Part shown: positions 47,984-57,307 of the stretch, piece by piece
Layout of the letters: each line of letters opens with the position of its first letter
Position numbering within the stretch: the stretch's first letter is position 1
DNA from: Streptomyces indicus
GTDB lineage: Bacteria; Actinomycetota; Actinomycetes; Streptomycetales; Streptomycetaceae
Assembly: GCF_900100315.1 (NCBI RefSeq)
Contig: NZ_FNFF01000007.1
Coordinates: 69,078-133,077 of the forward strand
Direction of reading: 5' to 3'
DNA length: 64,000 nucleotides
Made by a program: the position numbers and the translations under genes
Notes under the pieces: model-generated
What the model saw: the letters and a program-made list of their open reading frames with translations, nothing else
Database searches by the model: none
Told to the model about the DNA's origin: nothing

Positions 47984-49255
47984 ATGGCCATGCCCGAACG
48001 CGCGGGACACGGACGCGCGGGACACGACTACGACGTCATCGTCTGCGGAGCCGGTCTCGCCGGCAGCGCCGCGGCCGTGCTGCTCGCCCGGCGCGGGGTG
48101 CGGGTCGCGCTCCTCGAGCGGCGCTCGGACCCCGAGGCGTACAAGGTGCTGTGCACCCACTCGATCACCGCCTGCGCCCACCCCGTACTCGACGAGCTCG
48201 GTCTGATACCCGCCCTGGAGAAGGCGGGCGCGGTGCGCAACCACGCGCGCTGGCACACCCGTTGGGGATGGATCGAGCCGAAGGCCGCGCCGGGCGGGCC
48301 CGAGCTGCCGTACGGCTACAACATCCGGCGCAGCACACTCGATCCGATGATCCGGGCGCACGCGGCGGGCACCGACGGGGTCGATCTGCTGCTCGGGCAC
48401 CGGGTGACCGGGGTGGTCGCCGAGGGCGGCCGGGTCCGCGGGGTGCGGGTGTCGGCTCCCGGCGGCGAGCGGGAGCTGCGGGCGCGGCTCGTGGTCGCCG
48501 CGGACGGCCACAACTCGCCGGTGGCGGCGTTCGCCGGCGTGCCCACCAGGCAGCACGAGAACACGCGCTTCGGCTATCTCGCACACTTCCGCGGTCTGCC
48601 GCTGCGCGACGGGGCCGCCCATGTCTGGTTCGGCGAACCGGACATGGCGTACGCCTTCCCCAACGACGACGGTGTGACGGTCGTGGCCGTGATGCCGGAC
48701 AAGAAGCGCCTGCCGGAGTTCCGCGCCGACCTGGAGGGGGCGTTCCTCGCGTCCTTCCGCGCGCTCCCGGGGGCGCCGGACCTGGCGGCCGCCGAGCGGA
48801 TATCGAAGATCATCGGCACCCTCGACCACCCGCTGCGGAGCAGGAAGCCGGTGGCCGAGGGAGTCGCGTTCATCGGGGACGCCGCCCTGACCGGTGATCC
48901 CCTGTGGGGCGTGGGCTGCGGGTGGGCGCTCCAGTCCGCGCAGTGGCTGGCCGAGGCGGTGGCGCCGGCCGCGGCGGGGCGCGGCGACCTCGACAAGGCG
49001 CTGGCCTCGTACGCCCGCAAGCACACCCGGCGGCTGCGCCCGCACCAGGCGCTGGCCGTGGACTTCGCCAAGGCCCGCCCCTTCAATCCGGGCGAGCGGC
49101 TGATCTTCTCGGCGGCCGCGCGCGATGCGGCCATGGCACGCCATATGCACCTGTTCGGATCCCGCCTGATCGGACCGCTGCGGGCGCTCAGCCCGTGGGT
49201 GATGGCCCGGGCCGTGCTGGTCAACCTGCGGCATCGGCGCGGCCGGGCCACGTAA
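47984..49255 (+). CDS. FAD-dependent oxidoreductase, geranylgeranyl-reductase-like
   Basis: The ATG at 47984 has CAGGGAG upstream and gives 423 residues; an ATG at 47990 is also possible. The FAD-binding Rossmann motif is CGAGLAGSAAAVLLARRG, then the family marks ADGHNSPVAAFAGV and GVAFIGDAALTGDPLWGVGCGWAL. This group includes geranylgeranyl reductases and related flavoproteins that reduce isoprenoid double bonds or hydroxylate aromatic compounds. No isoprenoid genes are near, so the substrate is open. A TTGACA at 47861 is a possible -35, but no clear -10 follows. Confidence 0.85.
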   Translation: MAMPERAGHGRAGHDYDVIVCGAGLAGSAAAVLLARRGVRVALLERRSDPEAYKVLCTHSITACAHPVLDELGLIPALEKAGAVRNHARWHTRWGWIEPKAAPGGPELPYGYNIRRSTLDPMIRAHAAGTDGVDLLLGHRVTGVVAEGGRVRGVRVSAPGGERELRARLVVAADGHNSPVAAFAGVPTRQHENTRFGYLAHFRGLPLRDGAAHVWFGEPDMAYAFPNDDGVTVVAVMPDKKRLPEFRADLEGAFLASFRALPGAPDLAAAERISKIIGTLDHPLRSRKPVAEGVAFIGDAALTGDPLWGVGCGWALQSAQWLAEAVAPAAAGRGDLDKALASYARKHTRRLRPHQALAVDFAKARPFNPGERLIFSAAARDAAMARHMHLFGSRLIGPLRALSPWVMARAVLVNLRHRRGRAT

Positions 49256-49425
49256 TCGGTTGTGATCAGCCTGTAACCAGGAACAGTGCAACCTTCGCCG
49301 CCTTCAGCCGGTCAAGTCACACGAAGTCCCCTGTCTTCACTGTCTCCACTGCCTTCACTCGCGTGCGGCCGGGCGACTTCACCGACTCCGACCCCTCATC
49401 GACCCCATTGCCCGGGAGCCCCTGA

Positions 49426-50508
49426 GTGCACAGCAGGCGAATACGCACCACCCTTGCCGCGACTCTCGCGGTGGCCGTTCTCACGCTGACCGGCTGCGGC
49501 TCGGACGGCGGCGGCAGCGACCAGGCGGCTCCCGCAGGGAACACCGCGGCGCCGACCTCCGCCCCCGCCGAGCCCACCGAGAGCGAGAAGCCCTCCGAGA
49601 AGCCGTCGGAGAAGGCCGAGCAGATCGTCTTCAAGCCCGGGGACAACTCCGACGAGGTGCGCGAGCTCCAGGCCCGCCTCGTCCAGGCCAAGCACCTCAA
49701 GGCGGTGCCGAACGGGAACTACGGGCCGGCCACCGAGGGTGCGGTCACCGAGTTCCAGAGCGCCCAGAAGCTGAAGGTCACCGGGGTCGTCTACGCGTCG
49801 ACCTGGGAGAAGCTCAAGTCCCTGACCAAGACGCCCACGCAGGACGAGCTGCACCCGAAGAAGCAGATCCTCGGACACGGCGACAACAGCGACCAGGTGC
49901 GCGAGCTGCAGGCCCGCCTGAAGCAGCTCGGCCACTTCAAGGAGAAGCCGACCGGCTACTACGGCGACGCCACGCAGGCCTCGGTCAAGGCGTACCAGCA
50001 GTCCGTGGGCATCGAGGCGACCGGCACGGTGTACGAGGACACCTGGGAGAAGCTGACCTCCCAGACCCGGCAGCCCACCCAGGACGAGCTGAAGCCGCCG
50101 GTGGACCTGCCCGAGGTGGACGGCTCCAAGGCCGACCTCGACGACCGCTGCATGACCGGCCGCGTGCTGTGCATCTCCAAGACGTCCAACAAGATGGCCT
50201 GGATGATCGACGGCAAGGTCTACAAGCTGCTCGACGTGCGCTTCGGCGCGAAGGGGTACGAGACGCGCGAGGGCGTGTTCTCCGTGTACTGGAAGAGCCG
50301 CGACCACGTGTCGACGATCTACGACTCCCCGATGCCCTTCGCGATGTTCTTCGACGGCGGCCAGGCGGTCCACTACTCCGAGAACTTCGCGCAGAACGGC
50401 TACACCGGCGGCTCGTACGGCTGTGTCAACGTGCGGGACTACAACGGCATCAAGTGGCTCTTCGACAGCCAGGTGAAGGAAGGCGACAAGGTCGTCATCC
50501 ACTGGTGA
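49426..50508 (+). CDS. Lipoprotein L,D-transpeptidase with two peptidoglycan-binding domains
   Basis: The GTG at 49426 behind GGGAG gives 360 residues. A lipobox LTGC (Cys24) anchors it outside the membrane. A Ser/Pro/Glu linker (about 30-65), two PG_binding_1 domains (about 72-132 and 152-212) and a YkuD catalytic domain (about 248-360) follow. His316 and the nucleophile Cys333 in SYGCVNVRD make the active site. Such enzymes make 3-3 crosslinks in peptidoglycan, giving resistance to beta-lactams that miss them. It is monocistronic, with a terminator 45 bp after the stop. Confidence 0.95.
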   Translation: MHSRRIRTTLAATLAVAVLTLTGCGSDGGGSDQAAPAGNTAAPTSAPAEPTESEKPSEKPSEKAEQIVFKPGDNSDEVRELQARLVQAKHLKAVPNGNYGPATEGAVTEFQSAQKLKVTGVVYASTWEKLKSLTKTPTQDELHPKKQILGHGDNSDQVRELQARLKQLGHFKEKPTGYYGDATQASVKAYQQSVGIEATGTVYEDTWEKLTSQTRQPTQDELKPPVDLPEVDGSKADLDDRCMTGRVLCISKTSNKMAWMIDGKVYKLLDVRFGAKGYETREGVFSVYWKSRDHVSTIYDSPMPFAMFFDGGQAVHYSENFAQNGYTGGSYGCVNVRDYNGIKWLFDSQVKEGDKVVIHW

Positions 50509-50552
50509 GCCGCGGGTGAGTGCGGCGTGAGCCCTCGGTGAGCGGCCCGTCG

Positions 50553-50588
50553 AGGCCCGGTTCTCCGTTCGTACGGAGGACCGGGCCT
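50553..50588. terminator. Terminator after the L,D-transpeptidase gene
   Basis: AGGCCCGGTTCTCCG (50553-50567) pairs with CGGAGGACCGGGCCT (50574-50588), with one G-U pair and a 6-nt loop. Confidence 0.85.
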
Positions 50589-50746
50589 TCGCCTTGTCCG
50601 GAGGCAGGCCCGCGCATTTCGCCCAAGCTGCCGCAGGCCGTCCGCGTATCCCGTGTGCCCCTCGCGAACCCGCTTCATCCGCAGGACACTTGGGTACGGC
50701 CAGAGCAGTACCGGGAGTAGCTGTACCGGGAGCGAGGGGGCGCGAG

Positions 50747-53700
50747 ATGCGGGACGGCCATCGGGCCGAGGCCGAGCGGCTGCTGGCGCGCGCGGTGGAG
50801 GAGGAGGTGCGCCGCTCCGGCGGCCGGACCGACGGGAACGTGCTCCTGAGCCGGGCACGCGGCGCGCTCGACCAGATGGCCGCGAGCGCCGCGGAGGAGT
50901 ACGCCGCGTATGTGCAGGCCCTCGACGACTCCGAGGCCGGGGCGCAGTCCTTCGGCGACCGGTTCGGCAAGGAGGGCGCCACCCCCCTCTTCGTGACCGT
51001 GGTGGCCGCCGTCGCCGCCGCCGTGGCGGACCTCGCGTTCGGGACCGGGGCGAGCACCGCGCTCGGGGCCGGAGCCGTCGTGGCCGTGGTCGGGGCCGCC
51101 GCCACCGTGGGGAAGATCACCGCCGCGCACTGGCCGGCCGCGCACCAGGCGGCCGGGGCACGCAACCAGCCCGGTGGACCCGAGCAGTTGAGGCTCCAGT
51201 GGCTGACCGCTCTGGAGGTACGGGGCATCCGTCCGTACATCGACCAGCAGCGCGTGGTGGCCGGGCGCCCCGGCACCGGCGCGAAGAAGAAGGCCGCCTC
51301 GACGCTTCTGCCGCGCGACAAGAGCCAGGCCGCGCGCCGGCGCAGCGTCCTGGAGAGCTCCTTCGCCCAACTCCCCGAGCCCGACGGGCCGTTCGCGGGC
51401 CGCCGGCAGGAGCTCGGCCGGATCGCCCAGTGGGTGCACGCCGCCCGCGCCTCCACCGAGACCAAGCCGACCGTCGTGGTCCTGTACGGGGCACCCGGCT
51501 CGGGACGCTCCACGCTCGCGGTGCACGCGGCGCACGACCTGCGCGACCAGTTCCGCGGCGCGTGCGTGGTGGACCTGCGCGGGGACAGCACCACGGAGCC
51601 GCCGCGCACCACCCGCGACGCGCTCCTGCACCTGCTCAACCGCCTCGGCGCACCCCGCGAACAGCTCCTCTTCCGTGAACGGTCCTCGCCCGACCAGCAG
51701 TTGCGCCGCCTCAGCGAGCTCTACCACCAGCACCTGACCGGACTGCCCGTCACCGTCGTCCTCGACGACGCGAGCGACCCGGAGCAGGTGCGCACCCTCA
51801 TCCCCGAGCGCTCCGACTCCCTCGTCCTCGTCACCGCGCGCAAGCCCCTCGACCTGGGCGCGGACACACCCGCCTGGGTGCACCAGCTCCCGGTCGAACC
51901 GCTCGACGCGGCCGGCGCGGAGGAGCTCCTCAAGGCCTCCGCCGAGGACGCGAGCGGACCGTACGACGCCCAAGCGGCCGACAGCATCCACGCGTTGTGC
52001 GGCGGACTCCCGCTCTCGCTCCGCATCGCCGGATCCGCCCTCGGCCCCCGCACCCCGCTCCAACTCGCCCGCGACCTGGAGGCGTACGGGCCGGTCGACG
52101 CCGTCGAACGCGTCCTGTGGCTGCGCTACACCGACCAGAGCGAGCCCGGCCGCCGCCTCCTTCGCCGGCTCGCGCTCGCGGGCCGCGCCTCCCTCGGCGC
52201 CGCGGCCGCCGCCGCCCTGCTCGCCACCGACGAACCCGAAGCCGCCCGCCACCTCACCGCGCTCGCCCGCGCCGGCCTCATCGACCACGTCCGCGGCAGC
52301 CGCTACCGGCTGCACGACCTCGTACGGGCCTTCGCCCAGGCCCGCCTCCTCGACGAGGAGGAACCCGCCGAGCGCACCGCCGCGCAGGAACGCCTCATCG
52401 CCAACTACGCCGAACTCGCCGACTCGGTGATCCGCCTCGTCGACGGCAAGACCTCCACGCGCGCAGGCCAGTTCGGACCGCACGGCTTCACCTCCCTCGA
52501 CGCGGCCCTGCGCTGGCTCGACGACGAGTCCTCCTTCATCACGGCCGCGCTGCGGCACGCGGAGGGCGTGGACCAGCAGGCCGTACTCAACCTGCTCGGC
52601 GCCCTGTGCGACTACTGCCTGCTGCGCGGCGACCTCTACCGGCTCGGCGAGATCAGCGAGTTGACCGCCGCGGTCGACCAGGGCCTGCTCGGCCGCTCGG
52701 TGCAATGGCGTACGGGCATCGCCGCCCGCCAGCTCGGCGAACTCGACAAGGCCCGCACCACCCTCGCCTCCGTCGTCGACCTCTACTTCGAGGCCCACCA
52801 CGAGGCCGGCGCCGCCCGCGCCCTGTGCTCCCTCGGCATCACCCTGCACCACCAGGGCCAACTCGCCGAAGCCGCCGCCAAGTTGCGCGAGGCCCTCGAC
52901 CTCCAGGCCTCCCCCTCACTCGACGCCGACCGCGCCTGGACCCTGCACGCCCTCGCCGCCGTCGAACGCGACCGCGCCCAGATCGCCGAAGCCCTCCGCC
53001 TCCTCGACCAGGCCCTCGTCCTGCACCAGGCGAGCGAGTCCGTGCACGGACAGGCCTGGGCCCACTTCCAGCTCGGCCAGGTGTGCCTGCGCATGGGCGA
53101 CGTCCCGCGCGCGGAAGCCGAACTGACCACCGCACTCGACCTGTACGGACGCACCCGCGACCCGCGCGGCGAGGCCTGGGCCCTCACCCAGCTCGCCCGG
53201 GCCCGACTCGTCGAGGGGGACATCTCCCCCGCCGTGGACGGCCTGCGCCAAGCGGTCTCACGCCACCGCGACAACGAGGACGCCCGCGGCCAGGCCTGGA
53301 CCCTCTACTACCTCGGCCAGGCCCTGGAGGAACGCGGCGACCTCGACCAGGCCGTACGGGAGTTGGAGCGCGCCCGCACGATGTTCTCGCGCATGCGGGA
53401 CGTCTACGGACTCGCCTGCGCCCGCCACCACTCCGGCCGCGTCACCCGCGACCAGGGCGCCGCCCGCACCGGATCGCTCCGCAACTCCGGCTTCGCCCGC
53501 CAGCTCCTCGCCGACGCCCGCGCCGACTTCCACCGCATCGGCGTCGCCCACGGCGAGGCCTGGACCTGCCTGGAGCTCGCCGTCGTCGACGCCGGCAACA
53601 ACCGCTCGGCCCAGGCCCTCGACCTCTGCGACACCGCCGCCGCGCTCTTCGCCTCGTACGGGGACCGCCGCGGCGAGGACTGGGCCCGCTTCCTGCGCTG

Positions 53701-53950
53701 CACCCTGCTCCCCTACGCCTCCCCCGGCGGCTCCGAAGTGGGCGCCGCCGTGGCCCACGAAGAACTCCTCCAGCTCACCGCGGCCGACCACCCGACCCGC
53801 GACGGCAAACTCGGCGAGTACCTGGCCACGTACGCCCTCATGCTGGAGCGCGAGATCGACCTGGAAGCGGGCTGGCAGGCCTGGCGCCTCGGCATGGTCC
53901 CCGGACGGCACGCACGCGAGGTCATGGGAGTCAGCCCGGCCGGAGTCTGA
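50747..53950 (+). CDS. Large STAND/NB-ARC ATPase with N-terminal membrane hairpin and TPR domain
   Basis: The ATG at 50747 behind GAGGGGG gives 1067 residues. After a helical N-terminus come two hydrophobic helices (about 82-98 and 104-120) that could anchor it in the membrane. The NB-ARC-like core has Walker A GAPGSGRST (248-256), Walker B TVVLDD (about 335) and a GLPLSLRIAGSAL motif, then a winged-helix part. About ten TPR units fill 600-960 (for example LGELDKARTTLASVVDLY). STAND proteins are signal-driven switches; TPRs bind the signal. No helix-turn-helix effector is visible at either end. The target is unknown. Confidence 0.88.
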   Translation: MRDGHRAEAERLLARAVEEEVRRSGGRTDGNVLLSRARGALDQMAASAAEEYAAYVQALDDSEAGAQSFGDRFGKEGATPLFVTVVAAVAAAVADLAFGTGASTALGAGAVVAVVGAAATVGKITAAHWPAAHQAAGARNQPGGPEQLRLQWLTALEVRGIRPYIDQQRVVAGRPGTGAKKKAASTLLPRDKSQAARRRSVLESSFAQLPEPDGPFAGRRQELGRIAQWVHAARASTETKPTVVVLYGAPGSGRSTLAVHAAHDLRDQFRGACVVDLRGDSTTEPPRTTRDALLHLLNRLGAPREQLLFRERSSPDQQLRRLSELYHQHLTGLPVTVVLDDASDPEQVRTLIPERSDSLVLVTARKPLDLGADTPAWVHQLPVEPLDAAGAEELLKASAEDASGPYDAQAADSIHALCGGLPLSLRIAGSALGPRTPLQLARDLEAYGPVDAVERVLWLRYTDQSEPGRRLLRRLALAGRASLGAAAAAALLATDEPEAARHLTALARAGLIDHVRGSRYRLHDLVRAFAQARLLDEEEPAERTAAQERLIANYAELADSVIRLVDGKTSTRAGQFGPHGFTSLDAALRWLDDESSFITAALRHAEGVDQQAVLNLLGALCDYCLLRGDLYRLGEISELTAAVDQGLLGRSVQWRTGIAARQLGELDKARTTLASVVDLYFEAHHEAGAARALCSLGITLHHQGQLAEAAAKLREALDLQASPSLDADRAWTLHALAAVERDRAQIAEALRLLDQALVLHQASESVHGQAWAHFQLGQVCLRMGDVPRAEAELTTALDLYGRTRDPRGEAWALTQLARARLVEGDISPAVDGLRQAVSRHRDNEDARGQAWTLYYLGQALEERGDLDQAVRELERARTMFSRMRDVYGLACARHHSGRVTRDQGAARTGSLRNSGFARQLLADARADFHRIGVAHGEAWTCLELAVVDAGNNRSAQALDLCDTAAALFASYGDRRGEDWARFLRCTLLPYASPGGSEVGAAVAHEELLQLTAADHPTRDGKLGEYLATYALMLEREIDLEAGWQAWRLGMVPGRHAREVMGVSPAGV

Positions 53951-53982
53951 ACCCCCGCAGACGACAGGGACCCCGGACACGA

Positions 53983-54012
53983 CGGAGCCCCGGCCGACCG
54001 GCCGGGGCTCCG
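53983..54012. terminator. Terminator between the STAND gene and greA
   Basis: CGGAGCCCCGGCC (53983-53995) pairs exactly with GGCCGGGGCTCCG (54000-54012) around GACC. Both converging genes end here. Confidence 0.85.
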
Positions 54013-54031
54013 CCCTGTCCTGATACGGAAC

Positions 54032-54529
54032 TCAGCCGCTGTACGGCTTGGCATCGAGGATCTTCACCGAGGCCTTCTTGCCGTTCGGCAGCTCGTACTC
54101 CGCGTCCTCGCCCTTCTTCTTGCCATTGACCCCCATGCCGAGCGGGGACTGCGGCGAGTAGGTGTCGATGTCCGCGGAGGCGTACTCACGCGAGGCGAGC
54201 AGGAACGTCATGGTGTCGTCCTCGTCGCCGTCGAAGGCGATCGTGACGACCATGCCCGGCTCCACGACGCCGTCGTCGGCCGGCGCCTCGCCGACCTTGG
54301 CGTTCTCGAGAAGCTGGGTCAGCTGGCGCACCCGGAGCTCCTGCTTGCCCTGCTCCTCCTTGGCCGCGTGGTACCCGCCGTTCTCCCGCAGGTCGCCCTC
54401 CTCGCGCGCAGCGGCGATCTTCGCGGCGATCTCGGTGCGTGCGGGACCAGACAGGTACTCCAGCTCGGCCTTGAGCTGGTTGTACGCCTCCTGGGTCAGC
54501 CAGGTGACGTTGTCGCTGGTCTGGGTCAC
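54032..54529 (-). CDS. greA: Transcription elongation factor GreA
   Basis: The GTG at 54529 behind GAGGAGCACC gives 165 residues. The coiled-coil start (LTQEAYNQLKAELEYLSG, then EIAAKIAAAREEGDLRENGGYHAAKEEQ with the acidic tip Asp-Glu that reaches the polymerase active site) and a C-terminal FKBP-like domain (ending GKKASVKILDA) are both complete. GreA helps a stalled RNA polymerase cut back its transcript. It is next to DUF4307 and mca on the chromosome. Confidence 0.95.
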   Translation of the reverse strand: MTQTSDNVTWLTQEAYNQLKAELEYLSGPARTEIAAKIAAAREEGDLRENGGYHAAKEEQGKQELRVRQLTQLLENAKVGEAPADDGVVEPGMVVTIAFDGDEDDTMTFLLASREYASADIDTYSPQSPLGMGVNGKKKGEDAEYELPNGKKASVKILDAKPYSG

Positions 54530-54718
54530 AGGTGCTCCTCGTAGGTACTGGGAATACAAAGCATCGCCCTACCCCGAAGAATGTTCCTTCTTGGGTGGGC
54601 GAAACCACGAGCCTAACAATTCAGGCGGAAAAGGGGGAGGACGTAACGGCGAGATCTACGTCGTACGAGGTCAGCGCCGCGCGGCCCTGCTGCTGGTCCT
54701 GCTGCCGGCCCTCGCGGG

Positions 54719-55123
54719 TCAGCGCTGGTGGCAGCCGACCAGCTCGGCGGCCGTGGCCTTCTCGGTCGTCCGCAGCGAGAACACCTTGGTGACCTGCTCG
54801 GCCCGCTGCTCGAACGCGAAGTCCTTACGGCCCACCTCGGCACCGCTCTCGGCCAGCGCGCGCACGGTGCACACCCCCGCCGTCCCGGCGTCCTTCCGGA
54901 TGTCGAGCCGCACCTCGACCTCGTCCGCGGACACCACCTTGGAAGCGATCAGCTCACCGCTGAAGGCGTTCTTGCCGGAGATGTAGTCGTAACCGAACCA
55001 GCCGACGATCCCGAGCAGCAGCACCCCGAGCACCGCCCCGATCACCTTGAGCCGACGATCGGCCCGCTCGTCCGACGACGCCCCGTAACGGGACTCGGGG
55101 AGCGTCCGCGATGCCGCGCTCAT
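54719..55123 (-). CDS. DUF4307 membrane protein, mca neighbour
   Basis: The ATG at 55123 behind AGAGGA gives 134 residues: a short cytoplasmic start (SRYGASSDERADRR), one membrane helix (LKVIGAVLGVLLLGIVGWFGYDYI), and an exterior part of about 80 residues with the pattern of DUF4307 (ASKVVSADEVEVRLDIRKD...CTVRALAESGAEVGRK...TTEKATAAELVGC), holding two Cys that may pair. DUF4307 genes often stand divergent to mca in actinobacteria, as here. The function is unknown. Confidence 0.85.
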   Translation of the reverse strand: MSAASRTLPESRYGASSDERADRRLKVIGAVLGVLLLGIVGWFGYDYISGKNAFSGELIASKVVSADEVEVRLDIRKDAGTAGVCTVRALAESGAEVGRKDFAFEQRAEQVTKVFSLRTTEKATAAELVGCHQR

Positions 55124-55229
55124 GATCGTCCTCTCGGCAAGGGCTGGTGCGGGGGCCGGGGGAATTATCCCGGCCGGGTTTCCGTCACTATAAGAGCTGC
55201 CGAAAGCGACTGATGACCGAGGACCCGCC

Positions 55230-56111
55230 TTGACTGAGCAACTGCGACTGATGGCCGTGCACGCCCACCCCGACGACGAGTCGAGCAAGGGCGCGGCCAC
55301 CATGGCCAAGTACGTGTCCGAGGGGGTGGACGTCCTTGTCGTGACCTGCACGGGCGGTGAGCGCGGCTCGATCCTCAACCCGAAGCTGCAGGGTGACAAG
55401 TACATCGAGGAGAACATCCACGAGGTGCGCCGCAAGGAGATGGACGCGGCCCGCGAGATCCTCGGCGTCAAGCAGGAGTGGCTGGGCTTCGTGGACTCGG
55501 GGCTGCCCGAGGGCGACCCGCTGCCGCCGCTGCCGGAGGGCTGCTTCGCGCTCGAGGACGTGGACAAGGCCGCCGGTGAGCTGGTGCGCAAGATCCGTGC
55601 GTTCCGCCCGCAGGTGATCACCACGTACGACGAGAACGGCGGCTACCCGCACCCCGACCACATCATGACCCACAAGATCACGATGGTGGCGTTCGATGGT
55701 GCGGCGGACGCGGAGAAGTACCCGGAGTCCGAGTACGGGCCGGCCTTCCAGCCGCTGAAGGTCTACTACAACCAGGGCTTCAACAAGCCGCGCACGGTCG
55801 CGCTGCACGAGGCGCTCCTGGCGCGCGGCATGGAGTCGCCGTACGGGGACTGGCTGAAGCGCTGGGAGGAGTTCGAGCGGGCCGAGCGCACGCTGACCAC
55901 GCACGTGCCGTGCGCGGACTTCTTCGAGACCCGCGACAAGGCCCTGATCGCGCACGCCACGCAGATCGACCCCGACGGCGGCTGGTTCCGCGTGCCGATG
56001 GAGATCCAGAAGGAGGTCTGGCCGACGGAGGAGTACGAGCTGGCGAAGTCGCTCGTCGACGTTTCCCTCCCCGAGTCCGACCTCTTCGCGGGCGTACGCG
56101 ACAATGCCTGA
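55230..56111 (+). CDS. mca: Mycothiol S-conjugate amidase
   Basis: The start is an unusual TTG at 55230 with GAGGACC upstream; it gives MTEQLRLMAVHAHPDDES, which matches known Mca starts. Of 293 residues, zinc ligands are His13 and Asp16 in AHPDDE and His144 in HPDHIM. The enzyme cuts mycothiol-drug conjugates to give a mercapturic acid for export, the actinobacterial counterpart of glutathione detoxification. A small membrane-protein gene overlaps its end by 8 bp. Confidence 0.97.
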   Translation: MTEQLRLMAVHAHPDDESSKGAATMAKYVSEGVDVLVVTCTGGERGSILNPKLQGDKYIEENIHEVRRKEMDAAREILGVKQEWLGFVDSGLPEGDPLPPLPEGCFALEDVDKAAGELVRKIRAFRPQVITTYDENGGYPHPDHIMTHKITMVAFDGAADAEKYPESEYGPAFQPLKVYYNQGFNKPRTVALHEALLARGMESPYGDWLKRWEEFERAERTLTTHVPCADFFETRDKALIAHATQIDPDGGWFRVPMEIQKEVWPTEEYELAKSLVDVSLPESDLFAGVRDNA

Positions 56112-56367
56112 CATGAGCGCGAATCTGGCACAGGCGGTCCTGCTCGCGAAGGAGCTGGACGAGGACAAGGTCACCCCGGGTGTCCTGGGCTTCCTCGTCT
56201 TCGCGGCCCTCGCGGTGGGCGTCTGGTTCCTGATGAAGTCGATGAACCGCCACATGGGCCGGGTCTCCTTCGAGGAGGCTCCGGAGGAGAAGGCGCAGGA
56301 CGAGACGGCGCCGAAGGGCACAGCCGGGGCGGGTACCGCCCGGCAGGGTGAGGCGCCGAAGGCTTAG
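56104..56367 (+). CDS. Small membrane protein downstream of mca
   Basis: The 87-residue product starts at the ATG at 56104, overlapping mca; a second ATG at 56113 is possible. It has one membrane helix (GVLGFLVFAALAVGVWFLM) and a charged tail rich in Glu, Ala and Lys (SFEEAPEEKAQDETAPK). It is probably co-translated with mca. I recognise no family; a role with the Mca reaction is only inferred. Confidence 0.75.
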   Translation: MPDMSANLAQAVLLAKELDEDKVTPGVLGFLVFAALAVGVWFLMKSMNRHMGRVSFEEAPEEKAQDETAPKGTAGAGTARQGEAPKA

Positions 56368-56390
56368 CCCGGTCGGTTTTCCGGGGTACG

Positions 56391-56437
56391 GCGAAGCCCC
56401 CGGTCCGGATGAGGTTTGTCCGGGCCGGGGGCTTCGC
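56391..56437. terminator. Terminator between the mca unit and the ABC transporter genes
   Basis: GCGAAGCCCCCGG (56391-56403) pairs exactly with CCGGGGGCTTCGC (56425-56437); inner bases TCCGGA and TCCGGG extend the stem. It serves both converging units. Confidence 0.85.
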
Positions 56438-56446
56438 TGCGTTCGA

Positions 56447-57307
56447 TCAGGCCGAGGCGTTGCGGTACTTGCGGACCGCGAGCGTGCGGAAGACCACGAT
56501 GATCAGGATCGACCAGATCAGGGAGGCCCAGATCGGGTGCTCCATCGGCCAGGCGCCCGTGACGGACTTCGGGACGCCCGGGATCGTGTTGCCGAAGAGC
56601 TCGCGCGCCGCGGCCACGGTGGCGCTGAACGGATTCCATTCGGCGACGTGCTGGAGGAACGCCGGCATGCCGTTGACGGGCACGAAGGCGTTCGAGATGA
56701 AGGTCAGCGGGAAGAGCCAGATCAGACCGCCGGAGGTCGCGGCCTCCGGGGTGCGGACCGACAGACCGATCAAGGCTCCGATCCAGGTGAACGCGTAGCC
56801 GAGGAGCAGGAGCAGGCCGAAGCCGGCCAGCACCTCGCCGATGTTCGTGTGCGTGCGCCAGCCGACCAGGAGCGCGACGACGGCGAGGACCGCGAGGGTG
56901 ATCGCGGTCTGCACCGAGTCGGCCAGGGTGCGGCCGGTCAGGACGGCGCCACGCGCCATGGGCAGCGAGCGGAAGCGGTCGATGAGGCCCTTGTGCATGT
57001 CGTCGGCGATACCCGCGCCCGCACCCGCCGTGGCGAAGGTGACGGTCTGCGCGAAGATGCCCGCCATCAGGAATTCCTTGTAGGCGTCAGCGCTGACACC
57101 GGCACCCGGGATCGCGATCGAGCCGCCGAAGACGTACGTGAACAGCACCACGAACATGACCGGCTGGATGATCCCGAACAGGATCATCTCCGGGATCCGG
57201 GTCATGCGGATGAGGTTCCGCTTGGCCACGACGAGCGAGTCCCTGACGGACCCGCTGATGCCGCTTCCGGCTACCTGAGGCTTGACCGTGTCGGTTACGG
57301 CACTCAC
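56447..57307 (-). CDS. ABC-2-type permease (DrrB-like)
   Basis: The GTG at 57307 overlaps the ATPase stop (GTGA) and gives 286 residues. Six membrane helices and the ABC-2 signature (GLIDRFRSLPMARGAVLTGRTLADSVQ, then LIGLSVRTPEAATSGGLIWLFPLTFISNAFVPVNGMP) mark it as the membrane half of a DrrAB-type exporter. It forms one operon with the ATPase. Exporters of this kind carry daunorubicin or other hydrophobic compounds; here the substrate is unknown. Confidence 0.93.
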   Translation of the reverse strand: MSAVTDTVKPQVAGSGISGSVRDSLVVAKRNLIRMTRIPEMILFGIIQPVMFVVLFTYVFGGSIAIPGAGVSADAYKEFLMAGIFAQTVTFATAGAGAGIADDMHKGLIDRFRSLPMARGAVLTGRTLADSVQTAITLAVLAVVALLVGWRTHTNIGEVLAGFGLLLLLGYAFTWIGALIGLSVRTPEAATSGGLIWLFPLTFISNAFVPVNGMPAFLQHVAEWNPFSATVAAARELFGNTIPGVPKSVTGAWPMEHPIWASLIWSILIIVVFRTLAVRKYRNASA

